Part shown: positions 60,985 to 64,000 of the stretch, piece after piece
Layout: each line of letters opens with the position of its first letter
Position numbering within the stretch: the first letter of the stretch is position 1
Assembly: GCF_041378895.1 (NCBI RefSeq)
Contig: NZ_CP144212.1
Span: 3,271,501-3,335,500 of the forward strand
From: Dechloromonas sp. ZY10
GTDB taxonomy: Bacteria > Pseudomonadota > Gammaproteobacteria > Burkholderiales > Rhodocyclaceae
Direction of reading: 5' to 3'
Length of the DNA: 64,000 nucleotides
Notes under the pieces: model-generated
Databases searched by the model: none
Told to the model about the DNA's origin: nothing
What the model saw: the letters and a program-made list of their open reading frames with translations, nothing else
Made by a program: the position numbers and the translations under genes

Positions 60985-61758
60985 TTAAACGGGGGCGAAC
61001 CAGGTCTGGTCGTCGACGATGGTGTTGACCAGACAGCAGACGTTTTCAACTTCGGTTTCGATGACATCGCCCGGCTTCACATCGGCCAGGCCTTCCGGCG
61101 TGCCGGTCAGGATGACGTCGCCCGGATTCAGGGTCATGAAGGACGACAGGTATTCGATCAGGGTAGCGATGTCGAAAATCATGTCGGCGGTCGTTCCTTC
61201 CTGCGTCGTCTGGCCATTGACGCGGGTGGTCAGCTTGAGCGCCATCGGGCTCGGCACATCGGCGGCATCGACCAGCCACGGGCCGAGCGGCGTGCAGGCG
61301 TCACGGTTCTTGACCCGCAGGTTCGGGCGGTAATAGTTCTCGAGGTAGTCGCGGATGGCGTAGTCGTTGGCCACGGTGTAGCCGGCGACCATGTCCATCG
61401 CCTCGGCCTTGTTCACGTTCTTGCCGGTCTTGCCGATGACCACGGCCAACTCGCACTCATAGTGCATGTAGGTGGCGTCGGCCGGGCGGCGCGTCTTGGC
61501 CTTGTGGCCAGTGATGGTGTTCGGCCCCTTGAGGAAGACCAGCGGCACTTCCGGCGCCTTGAAGGCGAGTTCCTTGGCGTGGTCGGCGTAGTTCAGGCCG
61601 AGCGCGAAGACAGTACCGACTTCGACCGGCGGCAGCCATTGAAATTCGCCCTCGCTGAGCAGTCGACCGTCGGCGAGGCGAACGCGGCCCGCATTTTCAA
61701 CACCTGCGTCCGTCACCTGATGGACGGCGCCGTTGTAACTGATCCGACCGTGCTTCAT
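60985..61758 (-). CDS. hpaG2: HpaG C-terminal-type subunit (isomerase/decarboxylase)
   Basis: A 257-aa fumarylacetoacetate-hydrolase-fold enzyme; start ATG 61758 overlaps the previous stop (ATGA). Motifs: FALGLNYADHAKELAFKAPEVPLVFLKGPNTITGH, MHYECELAVVIGKTGKNVNKAEAMDMVAGYTVANDYAIRDYLENYYRPNLRVKNRDACTPLGPWLVDA, and FMTLNPGDVILTGTPEGLADVKPGD. The metal-ligand Glu, Glu, Asp set is present. Corresponds to one half of the fused E. coli HpaG (429 aa). Confidence 0.93.
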   Translation of the reverse strand: MKHGRISYNGAVHQVTDAGVENAGRVRLADGRLLSEGEFQWLPPVEVGTVFALGLNYADHAKELAFKAPEVPLVFLKGPNTITGHKAKTRRPADATYMHYECELAVVIGKTGKNVNKAEAMDMVAGYTVANDYAIRDYLENYYRPNLRVKNRDACTPLGPWLVDAADVPSPMALKLTTRVNGQTTQEGTTADMIFDIATLIEYLSSFMTLNPGDVILTGTPEGLADVKPGDVIETEVENVCCLVNTIVDDQTWFAPV

Positions 61759-62399
61759 GCGGCGACTCCTTGTGCGATGGTGAAATTCAGGCTGCCCAGG
61801 CCTTCGGCACTGAGGCGGACGACGCTGCCGGCCTTGGCCTGCGGCGCCTGGTAGCGCACGCCGACGAGCAACACGTCGCCGGCATTGAGGGTCATCCATT
61901 CCGAGACATCGGCCAGCAGTTGCGCCGGCTGGCGGATCAGATCATTGAGCGGGCGACGATCCACGACCTCGCCATCGATTTCGGTGACCAGGGTCAGGCC
62001 GGCGATATCGACCAGCGGCTTGACCGAGGACAGCGGCAGCGCACCGTCGAAACACTTTTCCTTGATCGCCGGGCGGTAGTAGCTGGCGTGCGGCAGGCTG
62101 AGATCGGCAGCGAGCACCAGGCCGCTGACGTGACCCAAGGCATCGGCCGCCGTCACGCGGGCGGCAGCCTGGCCGATGACCAGACCGACGGTAGCGGCGA
62201 CTTCGACCGAATGGGCACCCTGCGGCAGGTTGACCGTCGAACCACATCCAACACGGGTGTTGGCCGGCTTGATGTAGAGCACCGGGGCCTTCGGGGCACC
62301 CTTGTACGGGGCCTCCTCGAGCGAACCGATTTTTTGCACGGAGACGGCATCGTTGAGGATGACGCCGTAGGCCGTGCCGCGAACGTGTTGCTTGATCAT
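61755..62399 (-). CDS. hpaG1: HpaG N-terminal-type subunit (isomerase/decarboxylase)
   Basis: A 214-aa protein of the same fold, corresponding to the other half of E. coli HpaG. It has AYGVILNDAVSVQKIGS, PKAPVLYIKPANTRVGCGSTVNLPQGAHSVEVAATVGLVIG, the LPHASYYRPAIKEKCFDGALPL segment and WMTLNAGDVLLVGVRYQAPQAKAGS. The first Glu-rich metal site is less complete than in HpaG2 (VEVAATVG where the partner has CELAVVIG), as in the less active half of fused HpaG. The split genes are coupled by a 4-base overlap. Confidence 0.92.
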   Translation of the reverse strand: MIKQHVRGTAYGVILNDAVSVQKIGSLEEAPYKGAPKAPVLYIKPANTRVGCGSTVNLPQGAHSVEVAATVGLVIGQAAARVTAADALGHVSGLVLAADLSLPHASYYRPAIKEKCFDGALPLSSVKPLVDIAGLTLVTEIDGEVVDRRPLNDLIRQPAQLLADVSEWMTLNAGDVLLVGVRYQAPQAKAGSVVRLSAEGLGSLNFTIAQGVAA

Positions 62400-62414
62400 G
62401 GATTCAGACTCCGC

Positions 62415-63743
62415 TCAGCCGAGGAAATGCACCAGGCCGAGGCACAGGGTGGGGAAGAAGACCAGCGCGATGATGCGGATGAAGTCGGAGGCGAGGAAAG
62501 GCATCACGCCCAGCGCGGTTTCCTTCATCGGGACATCCTTGGCGATCTTGTTGATGACGTAGAGGTTCATGCCGACCGGCGGATGGACCAGACCGATTTC
62601 GACCACCATCAGCGCCAGGATGCCGAACCAGATCGACTTGTCCTCGACGCTCATGCCGAAAAAGTCCAGCCCCATGACCATCGGATAGAAGATGGGAATG
62701 GTCAAGAGGATCATCGCCAGCGAATCCATCACGCAGCCGAGCAGGATGTAAATGAGCAGGATCGCGAACAGCACGACCAGCGCCGGCAGACCGCTGTTCT
62801 GCACCCACAGCGCCAGCTCGGTCGGCATTTGCGACAGGGCCAGGCTGGAGTTGAGCAGATCGGCGCCGATCAGGACCATGAAGATCATCCCGGTGGCGTG
62901 GGCGGTGCCATAGACGCTCTGCAGGAAATCCTTGGTGCGCATGCCGCCGGAGACCGCCGCGATGATGCCGCAGGCGGCCGCGCCGATGGATGCGGCTTCG
63001 GTCGGGTTGGCCCAGCCACCGTAGATGCCGACGATGACGACGAGGAAGACGCAGAGCACCGGAATGATGTTGATCTGGGCTTTGATCATTTCGGCGAAGG
63101 GCACCTTCTCGCCGGCCGGACCGGCCGCCGGGTCGCGGCGGACGATGATCGCGATCACCAGCAGGTAACCGAGAGCGGCAACGATACCGGGCACAACGGC
63201 CGCGACGAACAGCTTGCCGATCGACTCCTGGGTCAGCACCGCGTAGATGACCAGCGGCACGGAGGGCGGGATCAGGATGCCCAAGGTGCCCGAGGCAGCC
63301 AGCGTGGCCGTGGACAGCTTGCCGGAATAGCCGTGCGACTTCAGTTCCGGCAGCGCCACCTGCCCCATGGTCGCGGCGGTGGCCAGCGAGGAACCGCAGA
63401 TCGCGCCGAAGGCCGCACAGGCTGCCGTCGAGGCCATCGCCAGACCGCCGCGCCAGTGGCCGATCAGCGTGCCGGCGGCACGGAACAGCGCCTTGGACAA
63501 GCCGCCGTGGGTCGCAAACTGGCCCATGAGAATAAACAGCGGGATCACCGCCAGGTCATAGTTGGAAACCCGGGCATAGACCAGGTTGTTCAGGGTGTAC
63601 ATCAGGGCCGAGGTTTCACCCTGATTCATGACGAGATAGATGCCGGCGCCGGTGATGAACATCGCCATCGTGATGTGCACCCGCACGGCGAGCATGGCCA
63701 GCAGACAGCCAAAGCCGATCAGGCCGATGGTGGTACCGCTCAT
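62415..63743 (-). CDS. dctM: TRAP transporter large permease DctM
   Basis: A 442-aa membrane protein with about twelve hydrophobic segments: IGLIGFGCLLAMLAVRVHITMAMFITGAGIYLV, the GGLSKALFRAAGTLIGHWRGGLAMASTAACAAFGAICGSSLATAATMGQVALPELKSHGYSGKLSTATLAASGTLGILIPPSVPLVIYAVLTQESIGKLFVAAVVPG block typical of DctM, and GCVMDSLAMILLTIPIFYPMV. Energised by the sodium or proton gradient. Immediately upstream of hpaG1 (15 bases), so it most likely imports 4-hydroxyphenylacetate or homoprotocatechuate in place of the MFS porter HpaX. The binding protein is not adjacent within the window. Confidence 0.93.
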   Translation of the reverse strand: MSGTTIGLIGFGCLLAMLAVRVHITMAMFITGAGIYLVMNQGETSALMYTLNNLVYARVSNYDLAVIPLFILMGQFATHGGLSKALFRAAGTLIGHWRGGLAMASTAACAAFGAICGSSLATAATMGQVALPELKSHGYSGKLSTATLAASGTLGILIPPSVPLVIYAVLTQESIGKLFVAAVVPGIVAALGYLLVIAIIVRRDPAAGPAGEKVPFAEMIKAQINIIPVLCVFLVVIVGIYGGWANPTEAASIGAAACGIIAAVSGGMRTKDFLQSVYGTAHATGMIFMVLIGADLLNSSLALSQMPTELALWVQNSGLPALVVLFAILLIYILLGCVMDSLAMILLTIPIFYPMVMGLDFFGMSVEDKSIWFGILALMVVEIGLVHPPVGMNLYVINKIAKDVPMKETALGVMPFLASDFIRIIALVFFPTLCLGLVHFLG

Positions 63744-64000
63744 TTGTGGGCTCCCGGAAGTTTCTTGGTGGGATGGAAGGAGGCGTAGGCGCGGTAGAAG
63801 GCACAGACGGCCATCAGCACGATGCCCGGCACCAGCAGCGCGGTCGGAATCCAGAGCGGCAGCGAGACCAGGGTCGTGACCTCTTGCGATTCATAGGTGG
63901 AAATCGCCGACAAGACGGTACGCCAGGCGAGCAGCACCGACACCCCGCCGAGCAGCAGCTCGGCGATGCCGTCGATCGGGCGCTTCAGGGAATCACGCAT
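63740..64000 (-). CDS. dctQ: TRAP transporter small permease DctQ, 5' end outside window
   Basis: 87 codons visible to the window edge: a hydrophobic helix (GIAELLLGGVSVLLAWRTVLSA), then SLPLWIPTALLVPGIVLMAVCAFYRAYASF, the usual last two helices of DctQ, which is normally about 160-190 aa. An ATG at the very last bases is probably internal. Stop overlaps the dctM start by 4 bases. Confidence 0.82.
   Translation of the reverse strand: MRDSLKRPIDGIAELLLGGVSVLLAWRTVLSAISTYESQEVTTLVSLPLWIPTALLVPGIVLMAVCAFYRAYASFHPTKKLPGAHK

Noticed and set aside
61770-63788. 672-codon plus-strand frame opposite hpaG1 and dctM
   Set aside because: Low-complexity His/Asp/Arg-rich translation antisense to two well-recognised genes, a usual by-product of high GC.
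1-64000. CRISPR arrays, insertion sequences or prophage
   Set aside because: No regularly spaced short repeats, transposase or phage structural genes were seen; the only long repeats are the two copies near 55 kb.

Overview
The window is GC-rich chromosomal DNA from a betaproteobacterium, most likely a Rhodocyclaceae relative (Azoarcus/Aromatoleum/Thauera/Dechloromonas type). This placement is inferred from gene order: dapF-DUF484-xerC, metK next to two LpxL-type acyltransferases, an SAH riboswitch-ahcY-tlyA-metF block, and a phenylacetate gene order close to the paaYZGHIK order I recall for Azoarcus evansii. It was not checked by database search. Housekeeping, c-di-GMP signalling and aromatic catabolism alternate along the window. 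I saw no phage, insertion sequence or CRISPR array.

Layout. 1-990: 5' part of rlmI and a small basic protein (both minus). 1.3-7.8 kb: a CoA-dependent-acyltransferase-like protein, then a 1709-aa Ser/Thr kinase-ATPase-GAF-GGDEF protein. 7.9-13.9 kb: minus-strand housekeeping genes (exported Cys-rich protein, xerC, DUF484, dapF, GNAT, two lipid A acyltransferase-family genes). 14-22.6 kb: the methyl cycle (metK behind an SD-sequestering hairpin, ahcY behind an SAH riboswitch, tlyA, metF), interrupted by a c-di-GMP block (bacteriohemerythrin, PAS-GGDEF-EAL, HD-GYP). 22.8-23.5 kb: seven tRNA genes with a consensus promoter.

23.7-46 kb: a phenylacetyl-CoA catabolic region. A minus-strand operon runs paaN-G-H-I-K-J, then a LivK-type binding protein, a strong terminator and paaF. 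Divergently transcribed from it are a single-subunit carboxylate-bridged diiron protein, a DmpP/MmoC-type flavin/2Fe-2S reductase, and paaX. The multicomponent epoxidase genes paaABCDE are absent, and the diiron/reductase pair occupies the expected position, so it is a candidate alternative ring oxygenase. Next come a TRAP binding protein, a Cache-PAS hybrid histidine kinase, paaY, an IclR regulator, and livHMGF. In that last operon LivF carries an N-terminal hemerythrin-like domain, which would physically join an O2/iron-binding module to an uptake ATPase.

46-54 kb: an energy-taxis-type chemoreceptor, a class III aminotransferase, a GlcG-like protein, two MFS exporters and an aldehyde dehydrogenase of the GabD type. 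54.2-55.6 kb: 1.4 kb of non-coding repeats containing a roughly 326-bp unit in two direct copies and several copies of the palindrome ACGGTCGACCGT, which also occurs elsewhere in the window between genes. 55.6-64 kb: a complete homoprotocatechuate meta-cleavage operon (hpaG1, G2, E, D, a second D paralogue, F, H, I), preceded by TRAP transporter genes that run off the window end.

Together the catabolic genes would feed phenylacetate and 4-hydroxyphenylacetate/homoprotocatechuate into central metabolism. Hemerythrin, PAS and Cache sensors nearby suggest an organism that tunes aromatic use and motility to oxygen supply.
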